DNA of 64,000 bases, from the NCBI GenBank assembly GCA_026122225.1, contig JANEZZ010003061.1, positions 2,356,001-2,420,000 of the forward strand. Reading direction: 5' to 3'. Below, piece after piece: positions 36,150-47,562 of the stretch. Positions within the stretch are counted from its first letter, which is position 1. Each line of letters starts with the position of its first letter. The position numbers were made by a program, and so were the translations under genes. Below the pieces are notes generated by a model, which saw nothing but the letters and a program-made list of their open reading frames with translations, did no database searches and had not been told where the DNA came from. The DNA comes from Heloderma charlesbogerti (taxonomy: Eukaryota > Chordata > Lepidosauria > Squamata > Helodermatidae).

Positions 36150-37779
36150 AGACAAGCAATATTGGATTGTGGACTTTGCTCTGGGGATTCCTTTAAATCA
36201 GGTGGGCAACCTTTTGCCTCCAAGGGCTGCATGTAGTGATGGGCAGCTGCATGGTATCTGCATGCCAGGTGTGGGCATGGCCAGAGCCAGTGGGCACCAG
36301 GTGTGGGGCCTAGGCACCCCCTCTCTGACACACACAGCCTTGCTCTCCTGCAAACAAACGGTTCCTTCCCGACCTTTCTCTTGTATGTGAATATACACAT
36401 GTACACACACACACCCTACACCTACAGCCCTGCCCCCCACCCTGCAACCGCACACCCATCCCACAACTTTCCCCATCATGCACGTTACCCTGCTCCCCAG
36501 CTGATTGGCACCAGGGAGGGGTGCAAAGTTCCATGGGCACAGCTATCTTTTCCCCTAGACATCATCCCTGGATGGGATTGTACATCATCATGATCTGTCA
36601 CTCCCAGGGGCATTTTGAATGCACTTTCGAGCTGCTTGAATCAGTGCTTACCTCCATAAAATGAGGGGAGCGAGATTAAAAAGCAATCTTTGGAACAGCA
36701 GATCTTTCTATGAAGGTAAGAGCTGCTCTGAACAGCTAGAAACAGCTAGAAAGCATTTTCAAAATGGGGTTGCAAATGTCCCTGGGAGTGAGAGATCATG
36801 ATAATGTGCAGCCGGTAATATGGAAACGGGACAGAACAGACTGAGAAATGACCACATGCAAAATTGACATGGTTCAGAATAGATCGATGCATCCATCCCC
36901 AACAAGGACCTGTGAACTTTTAGGGTAACAAAATACTGAGGAAGGAAACTGGATGTGGGGAACAAAAGGGAATTGGCCTGCTTATCGTAAGTGTTGCGTG
37001 GATGAATATTAGGTTAGAAAAGGGAACTCCCTTCCTTGTAGGGATATATCTTGGAGAGGTGGGGAATATACTTCAATATTTTGTTGCAGGTCCCACGTGT
37101 GCACGTGCATATATCTATAGATACTCCTATATTAGTACAGGGTCATTACACCACGCTGCATTACATACGTTAAAAGTTTTGCATTACTTGAAATATAATT
37201 CCCCCCCCGGGGGGGGGTTAAGCATAGGAGAGGCCCTGCCTTCCCAAGTTGGGGAGATGAGAAGCTGTGTTGCTCCATAGTAAAGATGGTGTCATCATAA
37301 TTTATTATTTATAAGTGCTAATTTTGCTATACATTGTAGAAGTCTAGGATCAAACACAAATTCTACTTGCAAGTGTGGCTTCCAAGGGCCAAGCTAGCTG
37401 TGATGTTTGTCACGTAATTAGCTCTAGTCAAAAAAAGGAACAGCCACTCGGGGGCGGGGAGTGAGATCGGAGCAAAAGGGCATTCTTACCATCACTTGGG
37501 ACAGGAAATTAGAAAAGAATGTAGGGGAAACACACATCTGATCCTAGCTTAGTTATTTGTGTTTGAAAATGAATGAAACGTTTTCTTTCAGCATTGAACA
37601 GTTAGTGACTTTTCAGTTTGTAAAGGTGGTGCTTGCAGGGCTGTGATGGGCATTCATTATAGTGTGGATTTTTTTTTTTTTTTACAGCCCTTCTCTGTTA
37701 TACCTATGCTGAATGGGCTATGATGGCAGTTAGACCTTGCTGTACACTGTCTTGCCTCATTCCAGGCACCCTACATAAC
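36150..37779. other. Stretch without a recognised gene
   Basis: No exon recognised. It contains a (CA)n-like tract at 36393-36412, an exact C8G9 block at 37201-37217 and a T run at about 37670-37683. Open frames around 36059-36593 overlap low-complexity DNA and show no motif. Confidence 0.45.
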
Positions 37780-37972
37780 AGGGGTGTAGGTCAGTGGTAG
37801 CACACCTGCTTTGCATGTAGAAGGTTCCAGGTTCAATCCCCGGCTTGTCCAAATAGGACTGGGAAAGAATCTGGCCTGAAACCCGGGAGAGCTGCTGCCA
37901 GTCAGTGTTGACAATACTGGGCTAGAGGGACCAATGGCCTGACTCTGTATACCGCAGCTTCCTATATTCCCT
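37780..37972 (+). mobile_element. tRNA-Ala-derived SINE, copy 3
   Basis: GGGTGTAGGTCAGTGG ... CTGCTTTGCATGTAGAAGG ... GGTTCAATCCCCGGC gives the clearest tRNA-Ala(TGC)-like head of the three copies. The body is the same (GAGAGCTGCTGCCAGTCAGT, GACAATACTGGGCTAG, GGACCAATGGCCTGACTC). Confidence 0.88.
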
Positions 37973-38160
37973 TTAAATTAGCGAGGGGCTGCTGCTGGGC
38001 TAGTCAGCTGTTGCTTTGCTCTGTGTTCTTTTCCTTGTTCCTACTTTGCTCATAATTGACTGCTTGCTTGAGCCCAAATTTGGATTCCCAGTTTTAGTCT
38101 TGGACTGGCCTGCTCTGTTAGACTTGATACTTGGCCTGCCTAGACCCCCACACCTTGATC

Positions 38161-38651
38161 CAGTGGAGGTTGGTGGCTCCAATGTCAAGTGAGGTGGTGA
38201 ATCCGCCCCAAGTTTCAGTCAGAACCAGTCAGAACTCTAAAAGAGCTTCCACACCTTGGATAGCTCCTTCAGAGTTCTGTCTGAAAACAGGAGTGGATCC
38301 ACCGCTCCACTGACATTGGAGCCACCAGCCTCCACTGACACAGAGGACCAGCAGATCTCCAGGGATTCAGACCAGAGCCTTCCTTTCAAAGCAGCAAAGT
38401 CTTCTGCCAATTGCTCTGGTTGAAATACGGGGGAGTAGCTGCTGAATATCACTATGCAGTGGAGGCTGGTGGCTCCGAGTTTGGTGGGGCTATGAATCCA
38501 CTCCAGGTTTCAGTCAGAACAGGGCAGAATGTTTGAGGAGCTATCCAAGGTGCTGAACCCTATGCCCCAAACAGGGAAATTCCTCTAGAGTTCTGACTGG
38601 TTCGGACTGAAACCCGGAGTGGATTCACTGCCCCACTGACAGCTTCCACTG
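38161..38651. mobile_element. Composite of two hAT-like MITEs inside one 8-bp target duplication
   Basis: Two related palindromic MITEs (38161-38337 and 38457-38651) begin CAGTGGAGG(T/C)TGGTGGCTCC. The first ends with its complement GGAGCCACCAGCCTCCACTG. They enclose a 119-bp middle segment (38338-38456). The outer ends only are flanked by identical 8-mers CCTTGATC, at 38153-38160 and 38652-38659. Neither inner end has a matching duplication. The sequence therefore reads as one insertion event carrying two copies. Each copy has inner TTTCAGTCAGAAC / GTTCTG..GAAA inverted pairs. Non-coding. Confidence 0.82.
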
Positions 38652-38659
38652 CCTTGATC

Positions 38660-40119
38660 TGTTCTCAGGTATCTGGATTCTTTGGAAATTACTCCTCTCT
38701 CCCTGAGGCTCTGCTTCTACAAAGAAACTTCAGACCCAGTTATGATGCCTTATAAGTGGGGAGTAGACCAAGGACTAGTGAAGCATTTTTGCGTGACTTA
38801 ACAGGCTTTGCAAGCAACTTGAGAATCTCCTATTCTACTATATTCCCCCTTTCCCTCACACACACACAGAGGAAAAAAATGCTTTCAGAACATAGTACTG
38901 CAGATATGAACTTGCAAAATGTTACAGCATAAATGCTAGAGGATAATAATTGCCACTTTGGGGAAACTGCTAAGCATCTTCGCCCAGCAATGAATCCTGT
39001 GGCTCCCTGCTCTGACCCCTTGCCTATCAATGATACCAATGTGATATCTACAAATTATAGGATTAACAGAAGTAAAACAACTTATTTGATATTGGCCATC
39101 AGAAATACAGAGCCATGAAATACAGTCAGATCTTAACTTCTTCTGTAAAGAGGTACAACGAGCAAGCATAACAAAACGAATGAGAAGTAGTATTAAGACA
39201 GCTAATTAAGACAGCTGGAGTGCAAGTTCCATAAATTATTTTCAAAGATAGCTTCCACATAAAAACCAACATCAGGATCATCTGTGGTGTTTCTTTGAAC
39301 GTCTGACTTTTTCTTTTAGCTCTAGCCTGAACATAGAGTAGGAATTCCCGTAGAGTTTTATTATACCCATATGCTTTAATGGTGCTGGTTGTAATTTACT
39401 GCATGGGAAATACAGGGGAAAGTCTTATATTTGAGTTGCCACTTCCCATCATAGGAGTTTATTGTGGCTTCTTTAGAAGAACTGTTGCACTTTACACCCT
39501 ACGAATGAGCATCATACGGAGAAACTTTGATGCAGAAAAGTCTGAAATCATTCAATCTTTGGTCCAGTACAAAGTCAGGAACTAAACAGGGGTCTGCTAG
39601 CTACCACTGGACTCAGGAGTCTTCTTAAATTTGTACATTAAATAGATGAGACGTAATTTTAAAGTTTCATTGAAGCCTTTGATCCTATCAGTGCTTTTTT
39701 TAGAAAGGCAGTGGAGAAACAGAAGTCCAGCCACATAAAACTATCAAGCGGTCTATTGAATCTGCTCTGGGGCATTAATTAACTTTGTAATATAATCATG
39801 ACAATTTAAACTAATGTAACAACTTCCATGAAGTGGATCAGTGGCCTACAGTGATTTGTAGAAATAGGTACATTCCAATAAATCAAAGAAAAACTGTAAT
39901 GAGGTGGTAGTTGCAAGGAATGCTACACATCAAACAGTTACTGTTTTTCTCTGTGTTCCTAAAGTTTCATGTTCAATGTTTTAAAATTAGTATATAGCAG
40001 TTGCTCGATCCTGCTGCCTCTTTTATAACGAGAGTCAGAATAGGACAGCATGTAGACTATTTTAATGTCACTGGTACATTTAAAGGAAGATGATCTTAGC
40101 CACTCCATATGAATATGAA
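38660..40119. other. Stretch without a recognised gene
   Basis: AT-rich, no exon or RNA gene recognised; a (CA)n tract lies at 38857-38868. Confidence 0.4.
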
Positions 40120-40207
40120 TTTGGGCTGCAATCCTGTGCCCGCTTATCTGGGAATAAGCCCTATTGAACTCAGTGGGACTTTCTTTTGAGTAGACATGTA
40201 TAGGAAC
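40120..40207. repeat. Dispersed repeat fragment (TGCAATCCT...GAGTAGACATG)
   Basis: GGGCTGCAATCCTGTGCCC, GGGAATAAGCCCTATTGAA, CTCAGTGGGACTTTC and TTTTGAGTAGACATG form the best-preserved copy in the window of this short inverted-repeat family. Others are at 13350, 16070, 17555 and 31600. The hAT MITE at 40208 begins at its right edge. Confidence 0.6.
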
Positions 40208-40596
40208 TAGGGATGGCTGTTGTGGGGAAATCTGGCCGTTTGGGGGCTCGCCAGATTTCCCCAGAGCCCCCAGCTTGACTTGCATTTGCAGGCTGAACCA
40301 TGGACTTTTTCCTGAAATCTGGGAACTTTCTCTGGATTTTTTTCTTAAATTGCCATTTATGCAAATTGTGCCCACAATTTACACAAAATTAAGCATATTA
40401 CGGCTTCAATTTGCACAAATTAAATGGCCACAATTTGCATAAATGGTAATTTAAGGTGGGGGGAACCCCAAAAATCTGCAAGCTGGCCCAGATCAAGTTG
40501 GGCCAGCTCGTGGGTAAGTGAACCGGAGTCTGTGGGGCCAAGCTCCTGAAAACTCAGCGAACTTCACCCCCCAGATGGATTCCTCTGACATCCCTA
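40208..40596. mobile_element. hAT-like MITE C, with 8-bp target duplication ATAGGAAC
   Basis: It starts TAGGGATGG and ends TGACATCCCTA, with exact 8-bp duplications ATAGGAAC at 40200-40207 and 40597-40604. It is 389 bp. The interior (AAATTGCCATTTATGCAAAT/ATTTGCATAAATGGTAATTT, an inverted pair) differs from MITEs A and B, so it is a second subfamily sharing only the ends. Non-coding. Confidence 0.88.
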
Positions 40597-40604
40597 ATAG
40601 GAAC

Positions 40605-41231
40605 ACTTTGTTAGAGAGCAATCCTATAGTCCCTGGGAGAACATCCCAGGGGATGTAGGATTGTTTGGAGTCTGTCTCACGAAGCTGTGGACACCGCTAC
40701 AACCTTGGGAGGGAGACTATGAGTTCTGATCCCCTGTTTCCTCACAGTTTCCACAGCTAGCTGCTTCCTGAGGTCACAAATGTGGCCTCCCAGAAGGAAA
40801 AGGGAACGTTCCAGGGGAGGGGAGAGAATAGGCTGGGATGTGAGAAATCCTATGGCCTCTACACTCCTGGTTCATCCTCTGGTAGTGCACCTTCTCTTGA
40901 TGAGCTCAAAGGCCCATCCAGATGAAAATTTTGTAAAAGGACAGAGAGGCCAAAATTGCCTCCATCCCTGTTCCCGCCCTGCTGGCAGTAGCCTGGCAGG
41001 TCATAGGATACTCAGAAGCCTCTGTGATTGGAGCTTCCTTCTAATGAGGTACTAATCTAAGCAGTGGCAATCTTTGTGTGGTGGAGAAAGAGTTGCATGC
41101 CTCTCCCCTCTACTACACACATAACATAACCTGTGGTGACCCTAAACATCATAATTCCTCCCTCTCAAAAATGATAATGATGGGGGAGATAATGTGAATC
41201 AGGCTTTTGCACACACAGGCTTTTGCACTGA
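40605..41231. other. Stretch without a recognised gene
   Basis: No exon recognised; the open frame at 40780-41055 has no motif. Confidence 0.4.
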
Positions 41232-43700
41232 TCATTTCTTTAGTGCAAAGTGGAGGGGCAAGTTATAGATCTGTTCCTCTGTCATATGAAGACATCCACT
41301 GCTTGAGCAAATGTATGAACTGGCCATAGTCCTACAGGAAGGAATCAGGTAGCTTTCTCTATTAATTTTTTCCCTATCACTTTGGATAGCCACCATAAAA
41401 GATTGCTGCTCTTTATGTCTCAAACATTTATGAAACAAAGTCTTAATTTTTTGAAAATATTTGCCAGGTATAAGTAGAGGAATCCCATGTATAACGTAAA
41501 CATTCCAAGGTATGATATTCATCTTTACTGCATTAACTTTACACCACAAACTCAATTTTAATGATGCCCATCTATCTATATCTCATACAATCTCATTAAC
41601 CAATTTATTCAAATTTAGTTTGATCAGCTGGGATATATATATTTGGGAATAAGTATTCCCAAGTAGGTAATAAAATCTGGTCACCATCGAAATTGCCTAC
41701 TAGCCAACACACTAGATAATGTATTATCTCCAATCAGCATCAATTCAGACTTTGACCAATTAATAACCAGACCGATCACCAAAAGTATTAATCAGTTTCA
41801 TCAAAGCTGGAATACCTGACTGGAGTTTTGAAATAAACAATAAAAGGTCATCAGCATAAAGAATAATTTTAAATTCTGAACCACCACATACAAAACCGTG
41901 AATACTACTATTCTCCCTAACCACACATGCCAGGGGTTCCAAACATAAATCAAACATAAATGGGGAAAGTGGGCATCCTTGTCTAGTGCCTCCCCCAGGC
42001 AGGAAAAAAGCCCAAAACCAACTGTTAGTCATAACTCTAGCTCTTGGGGTTGAATATAAAATTTTAATCCATTTCAAAAATTCTACCAGAAAACCAAAAT
42101 TACCCAATGTAGCAAGCATAAATTTCTAATGGATTTTGTCAAAGGCCTTTTCAGCATCCAAAGAGACAATGGCCACCTTGTCAGTTCTTTCTGAATTTAG
42201 AGCTATCAGATCAGCAACTAGTCTCGAATTATGAGCCCCCCGTCTTCTTTTTAATGAATCCCACCTGTCTGGTTGGACCAGCATAGTAATAACTTGTTGC
42301 AGTCTATCTCGGCTAAAATTGCTGTTAATATTTTAATATCAATATTTATTAATGAAACAGGTCAATAGTTAGCACAATAAGTCCAATCCTTGCCAGGCTT
42401 AAGAAGAACTGTAATATAAGTATTGGTTAGCAATGAGGAAAGAGACCCAGATTCAAATGTATATATATTTATAAAGACGGTAAAGCTTTGGAGCTAAAAG
42501 GCTAGAGAATGTTTTATACCACTCACTTGGGAACCCATCCTGACCAGGAGATTTCCCAGTGTTTATATTCATAATTGCTTTCGTAGTTTCTTCCAATCTC
42601 AGTGAAGCCATGAGATTAAAGAATCTTTGTAAAGAATCTAAGCATGGGAGATTAACCTGAGCAAAAAAAGCATTCATATTCTGCTCCAATATCTTACTAC
42701 CCTTACTGTACAAATCCATATGAAACCTTTCAAATTGTGAATTTATATCTATGGGAGAAGTATGTATCATATTACCCTCATCTTTAATGGCAGAAATTAC
42801 ATTTTGATGCTTCTGATGTTTAAGATGATGTGCCAAAATTTTACCGGGACGTTCCCCATTTTCCCAATATGCCTGTCACAAACAGGTTAAGGCAAATCTG
42901 CCTGCTGCAAAAGAATATTATTCAGCTCATATGTAACACTCTGCAACTCCTGATACAATTGTGCTGTAGGGAAATGGCAAACGGGGTTATAAGAGATTTC
43001 AACTTCTTATTTAAAAACACTTGTTGCATTTTTCTAAGTTTTTTTCTTATAGGAAGCATAGGCAATAATTTGACTCCTTATAAAAGCTTTACTGGCCTCC
43101 CATTCAATGGCACAAGAACCCACTATACCCTAATTGATATTAAAATACTCGGACAATTCAGCAGAAATCTGAGATTTAAAACATCTCATCATTCAGAAGA
43201 GAGTCATTGAGATGCCAGAGACTGGGAGGCCTAGGCAAATCTAAGAATTATAACTCCAAACATACTGAGGCATGGTCTGAAACTACCATTGCATCAATCT
43301 TACAAGCATTTATTTGCTGCAGCAAAGAAGTAGAGACCAAAAAATAATCTAGTAAAAAACAATTATGCCGTACAGGTGAAACAAAGGTGTACTCTCTATC
43401 ACATGGATGCAAAGTTCTCCAAACATCAGTCAGACCATGTTCATCCATATAAGACTGGAGCATATGTCTCATCACCATTTGGCTCTTAGGGGCAGGTGTA
43501 CTATCCAGCAAGGGATCTAAGATCTCATTAAAGTCTCTGCCCACAATAAAATAATCATAAGCCATATCAACCAATTTACTAAAACAATCGTGAAACACAG
43601 AAGGAGAGTCCCAAATTGTGAACCAAACTGGGCTTATTCAGTCAGGTTCAGGAGATATCTGAATAGAAAAAAGGCTCTGAACTGAATCCGAACACTCTTG
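41232..43700 (-). mobile_element. L1-clade LINE, degenerate
   Basis: In minus-strand order: endonuclease remnant (43598-43248, with DYFIVGRDFNEILDP, ..NCFLLDYFLVS and VVSDHASVCLEL); a linker with NINTGKSPGQDGFPSEWYK (about 42560-42500); reverse transcriptase (42119-41760, with FLKWIKILYSTPRARV, GTRQGCPLSPFMFDLCLEPL and ILYADDLLLFIS); and a C-terminal piece (41555-41232). These motifs are typical of L1/Tx1-type elements and unlike the RTE, L2 and I-group copies elsewhere. Multiple frame breaks show it is dead. No ORF1 is seen. The endonuclease has GRDFN where L1 usually has GGDFN. Confidence 0.82.
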
Positions 43701-43962
43701 AAGATTTGGGATTTGGAGGGACACAAGAGACAAAGATAGAGTCAACAGCTGATACATTTCTCCCCAAGTTCTCCATATAAGGAAAACAGCAGGGGAGACG
43801 GGGGGTGGGGAGGTAGAGGAGCAGATTTAGTTTTGAAACCAGTCTAGCTTCTAATCACCATGAAGATTTTTACTAGGGTTCCAACCCCAGTGCTTTGTGG
43901 GAGGGATGTTGGAGTAATATATCACAGGACTGAGTGCTCTTTGCTAGTTCTTTCCCCCAGGA

Positions 43963-43973
43963 ACATTAAAAGG
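43963..43973. repeat. Target site duplication of BovB copy 3 (3' side)
   Basis: ACATTAAAAGG, identical to 47196-47206, directly abuts the (TTG)n end of the minus-strand BovB. Confidence 0.9.
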
Positions 43974-46900
43974 TTGTTGTTGTTGTTCAGTCGTTCAGTC
44001 GTGTCCGACTCTTCGTGACCCCATGGACCATAGCATGCCAGGCCTTCCTGTCCTGCGTTCTCTCCCGGAGCGTGCTCAAGTTCATATTCATTGCATCTGT
44101 GATGCTATCTAGCGATCTCATCCTCTGCCGTCCCCTTCTCCTTTTGCCTTCAGTCTTTCCCAGCATCAGGGTCTTTTCCAGGGAGTTTTCTCTTCGCATT
44201 AGGTGGCCAAAATATTGGAGCTTCAGCTTCATTATCTGTCCTTCCAATGAGCACTCAGGGTTGATTTCCTTTAGGATGGACTGATTTGACCTCCTTGCAG
44301 TCCAGGGGACTCGTAAGAGTCTTCTCCAGCACCACAGTTCGAAAGCATCAATTCTTCGGCGCTCAGCCTTCCTTATAGTCCAGCTCTCACAGCCATACAT
44401 TACTACTGGGAAAACCATAGCTTTGATTAGACGGACCTTTGTAGGCAAGGTGATGTCTCTGCTTCTTACTATGCTGTCTAGGTTGGCCATAGCTTTCCTC
44501 CCAAGGAGCAAGCGTCTTTTAATTTCATGGCTACAGTCACCGTCTGCGGTGATCTTGGAGCCCAAGAAAGTAAAATCTGTCACTGCTTCCATTTCTTCCC
44601 CTTCTATATGCCAGGAAGTGATAGGGCCAGATGCCATGATCTTAGTTTTTTTAATGTTGAGTTTCAAACCAGCTTTTGCACTCTCCTCTTTCACCCTCAA
44701 CAAGAGGCTCTTGAGATCCTCTTCGCTTTCTGCCATTAGGGTGGTATCGTCTGCATATCGGAGGTTGTTGATAATTCTCCCGGCAATCTTAATTCCAACC
44801 TCTGATTCATCCAACCCGGCATTTCTCATGATGTACTCTGCATATAAGTTAAATAAGCAGGGTGACAATATGCAGCCTTGTCGTACTCCTTTCCCAATTT
44901 TGAACCACTCGGTTGTTCCATGTCCGGTTCTTACTGTTGCTTCTTGACCCTCGTACAGGTTTCTCAGGAGACAGGTAAGGTGGTCTGGTACTCCCATCTC
45001 TTTAAGAATTTGCCACAGTTTGTTGTGATCCACACAATCAAAGGCTTTAGCATAGTCAATGAAGCAGAAATAGACGTTTTTCTGGAATTCTCTTGCTTTC
45101 TCCATGATGCAGCGAATGTTGGCGATTTGATCTCTAGTTCCTCTGCCTCTTCTAAACCCAGCTTGTACTTCCGGTAGTTCTCGGTTCGCATACTGCTGAA
45201 GCCTAGCTTGTAGGATTTTGAGCATCACCTTGCTGGCATGTGAAATGAGCGCAATTGTGCGGTAGTTTGAACACTCTTTGGCATTGCCCTTCTTTGGAAT
45301 TGGAATGTAAACTGACCTTTTCCAGTCTTGTGGCCACTGCTGAGTGTTCCAGATTTGTTGGCATATTGAATGCAGCACTTTAACAGCATGATCTTCTAGG
45401 ATTTTAAATAGCTCGGCTGGAATACTGTCATCTCCGCTAGCTTTGTTGTTACTAATGCTTCCTAAGGCCCACTTGACTTCACTCTCGAGGATGTCCGGCT
45501 CAAGTTCAGTGACCGCACTATCATGGCTATCAGGGACATTCAGATCTTTCCTGTATAGTTCTTCTGTGTATTCTTGCCACCTCTTCTTAATCTCATCTGC
45601 TTCTGTTAGGTCCCTGCCTTCTTTGTCCTTTATCATGCCCGTCTTTGCACAAAACGTTCCCTTGAGATCTCCAATTTTCTTGAAGAGATCTCTAGTCTTT
45701 CCCATTCTGTTGTTTTCCTCGATTTCTTTGCATTGTTCATTTAAGAAGGCCTTCTTGTCTCTCCTTGCTATTCTCTGGAACTCTGCATTCAGTTGGGTAT
45801 ATCTTCCCCTTTCTCCCTTGCTTTTCGCTTCCCTTCTTTCGTGAGCTACTTGTAAAGCCTCATCTGACGGCCACTTGGCTTTCTTACATTTCTTTTTCTT
45901 TGGGACGGATTTCGTTGCTGCCTCCTGAACAATGTTACGGACCTCCGTCCATAGTTCCTCAGGCACTCTGTCTATCAGGTCTAATCCCTGAAATCTATTC
46001 CTCACCTCCACTGTATATTCATCAGGGATATGATTGAGGTCATACCTGAACGGTTTAGTGGTTTTCCCAACGTTCTTCAATTTAAGCCGAAACTTTGCAA
46101 GAAGCAGCTCATGATCTGAGCCACAGTCAGCTCCAGGTCTTGTTTTGACTGACTGTATGGAGCTTCTCCATCTTTGGCTGCAAAGGACATAATCAATCTG
46201 ATTTCGATATTGACCATCTGGTGACGTCCATGTGTAGAGTCGCCTCTTGTGCTGTTGGAAAAGAGTGTTTGCTATGATCAGCATGTTCTCTTGGCAAAAC
46301 TCTATTAGCTTTTGTCCTGCTTCATTTTGTACACCAAGGCCATGCCTGCCTGTTATCCCAGTGATTTCTTGACTTCCTACTTTAGCATTCCAATCCCCTA
46401 TGATAAAGAGGACATCTTTTTTTGGTGTTAGTTCTAGAAGGTGTTGTAGGTCTTCATAGAACCGATCAACCTCAGCTTCTTCGGCCTCAGTGGTTGGGGC
46501 ATAGACTTGAATTACTGTGATGTTGAATGGTTTGCCTTGGATTCGTACTGAGATCATTCTATCATTTTTAAGATTGTACCCCAGTACTGCTTTTCCCACC
46601 CTTTTGTTGACTATGAGTGCTACTCCATTTCTTCTAAGGGATTCTTGCCCACAATAGTAGATATGATGGTCACCTGAATTAAATTCGCCCATGCCTGTCC
46701 ATTTGAGTTCGCTGATTCCCAAGATGTCGATGTTCAATCTTGCCATCTCATGTTTGACCACCTCCAGCTTACCTTGATTCATTGATCTGACATTCCAGGT
46801 TCCTAAACAATATTGTTCTTTACAGCATCGGATTTTCTTTTCACCGCCAGACACATCCACAGCTGAGTGTCCTTTCGGGTTTGGCCCAGCCGCTTCACTC

Positions 46901-47195
46901 TTTCTGGCGCTACTTGGAAATACCCTCTGCTCTTCCCCAGTAGCATATTGGACACCTTCCGACCTGAGGGGCTCATCTTCCGGCGTCATATCTTTTAGCC
47001 TTGTGATACGTTCCATGGGGTTTTCTTGGCAAGAATACTGGAGTGGGTTGCCATTTCCTTCTCCAGTGGACCACATTTTGTCAGAACTCTCTGCCATGAC
47101 CTGTCCGTCTTGGGTGGCCCTGCACGGCATAGCTTATGGCTTCACTGAGTTACGCAAGCCCCTTCGCCACAACAAGGCAGTGATCCATGAAGGGG
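43974..47195 (-). mobile_element. Full-length BovB (RTE-clade) LINE copy 3, intact
   Basis: A 3222-bp element on the minus strand, bounded by exact 11-bp duplications ACATTAAAAGG. The 5' end (at 47195) matches the 5' end of copy 4 at 47563, so both appear full length. One uninterrupted 1047-codon frame occupies 47130-43987. A short 5' leader of about 65 bp precedes it. The 3' end is the BovB type: frame stop, almost no 3' UTR and a (CAA)n tail. Intact frame, perfect duplication and complete motifs mark it as the youngest of the four BovB copies here. Confidence 0.95.
43987..47130 (-). CDS. BovB endonuclease-reverse transcriptase polyprotein
   Basis: The protein nicks target DNA and reverse-transcribes its own RNA onto the nick (target-primed reverse transcription). 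The endonuclease spans residues ~108-345: N113 in GTWN, E141 in GISELKW, D246/N248 in FIIGDWNAKVG and the SDH triad end at 338-340. A basic linker (KKKKCKKAKW, ~411-420) follows. The reverse transcriptase spans ~600-830, with SVYIPIPKKG, FIDYAKAFDCVDH (D692), GVRQGCILSPCLFN (~749-761) and RYADDTTLM (YADD 792-795). The C-terminal domain has SWTIRKAERRRI and ends SRTRLND. About 1,050 residues for a single-ORF RTE element is the family's usual size. The start at 47130 is the first Met after the leader. All catalytic residues are present. The corresponding parts in copies 1, 2 and 4 are broken. Confidence 0.95.
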   Translation of the reverse strand: MPCRATQDGQVMAESSDKMWSTGEGNGNPLQYSCQENPMERITRLKDMTPEDEPLRSEGVQYATGEEQRVFPSSARKSEAAGPNPKGHSAVDVSGGEKKIRCCKEQYCLGTWNVRSMNQGKLEVVKHEMARLNIDILGISELKWTGMGEFNSGDHHIYYCGQESLRRNGVALIVNKRVGKAVLGYNLKNDRMISVRIQGKPFNITVIQVYAPTTEAEEAEVDRFYEDLQHLLELTPKKDVLFIIGDWNAKVGSQEITGITGRHGLGVQNEAGQKLIEFCQENMLIIANTLFQQHKRRLYTWTSPDGQYRNQIDYVLCSQRWRSSIQSVKTRPGADCGSDHELLLAKFRLKLKNVGKTTKPFRYDLNHIPDEYTVEVRNRFQGLDLIDRVPEELWTEVRNIVQEAATKSVPKKKKCKKAKWPSDEALQVAHERREAKSKGERGRYTQLNAEFQRIARRDKKAFLNEQCKEIEENNRMGKTRDLFKKIGDLKGTFCAKTGMIKDKEGRDLTEADEIKKRWQEYTEELYRKDLNVPDSHDSAVTELEPDILESEVKWALGSISNNKASGDDSIPAELFKILEDHAVKVLHSICQQIWNTQQWPQDWKRSVYIPIPKKGNAKECSNYRTIALISHASKVMLKILQARLQQYANRELPEVQAGFRRGRGTRDQIANIRCIMEKAREFQKNVYFCFIDYAKAFDCVDHNKLWQILKEMGVPDHLTCLLRNLYEGQEATVRTGHGTTEWFKIGKGVRQGCILSPCLFNLYAEYIMRNAGLDESEVGIKIAGRIINNLRYADDTTLMAESEEDLKSLLLRVKEESAKAGLKLNIKKTKIMASGPITSWHIEGEEMEAVTDFTFLGSKITADGDCSHEIKRRLLLGRKAMANLDSIVRSRDITLPTKVRLIKAMVFPVVMYGCESWTIRKAERRRIDAFELWCWRRLLRVPWTARRSNQSILKEINPECSLEGQIMKLKLQYFGHLMRRENSLEKTLMLGKTEGKRRRGRQRMRSLDSITDAMNMNLSTLRERTQDRKAWHAMVHGVTKSRTRLND

Positions 47196-47206
47196 ACATT
47201 AAAAGG
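47196..47206. repeat. Target site duplication of BovB copy 3 (5' side)
   Basis: ACATTAAAAGG, exact match to 43963-43973. Confidence 0.9.
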
Positions 47207-47546
47207 TACAGAAAGGTTAAAAGAGTTTTGGTGGAGTCTGTGGGCCTGGGAAGTTATAGCATTGGACACTTGCTTGGAAAATGCTAGATGTTCATATTCT
47301 AATGCCTCTGCCAGTATATGCTCCACATCCAATATCTACCCCTGTCCTATTGCAGTTTCTTTGACTTTGATGCCAGTTAAGGAGAAAACAAAGGAATCTG
47401 TTTTCATTCATCATATTTCCTTAGCCCCTGCACCTATCTCTGAAATTTTGCACATTTCTTGCTTGGAGCACCTCTGTGACATATGCCATTTAATTTATTT
47501 GAACACTTATAACTGACTAAAACAGTGCCCCAATTTATCAGGGGGT
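47207..47546. other. Spacer between two head-to-head BovB elements
   Basis: About 340 bases of ordinary AT-rich DNA separating the 5' ends of BovB copies 3 and 4. No gene or repeat recognised. Confidence 0.6.
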
Positions 47547-47562
47547 AGATTAAAAAAAAAAA

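Noticed and set aside
44423..46037. Plus-strand open frames opposite the intact BovB (and equivalents at 10294-11918, 21707-23314, 48762-50926)
   Set aside because: Antisense shadows of the BovB frame. They recur in every copy with the same text and have no domain.
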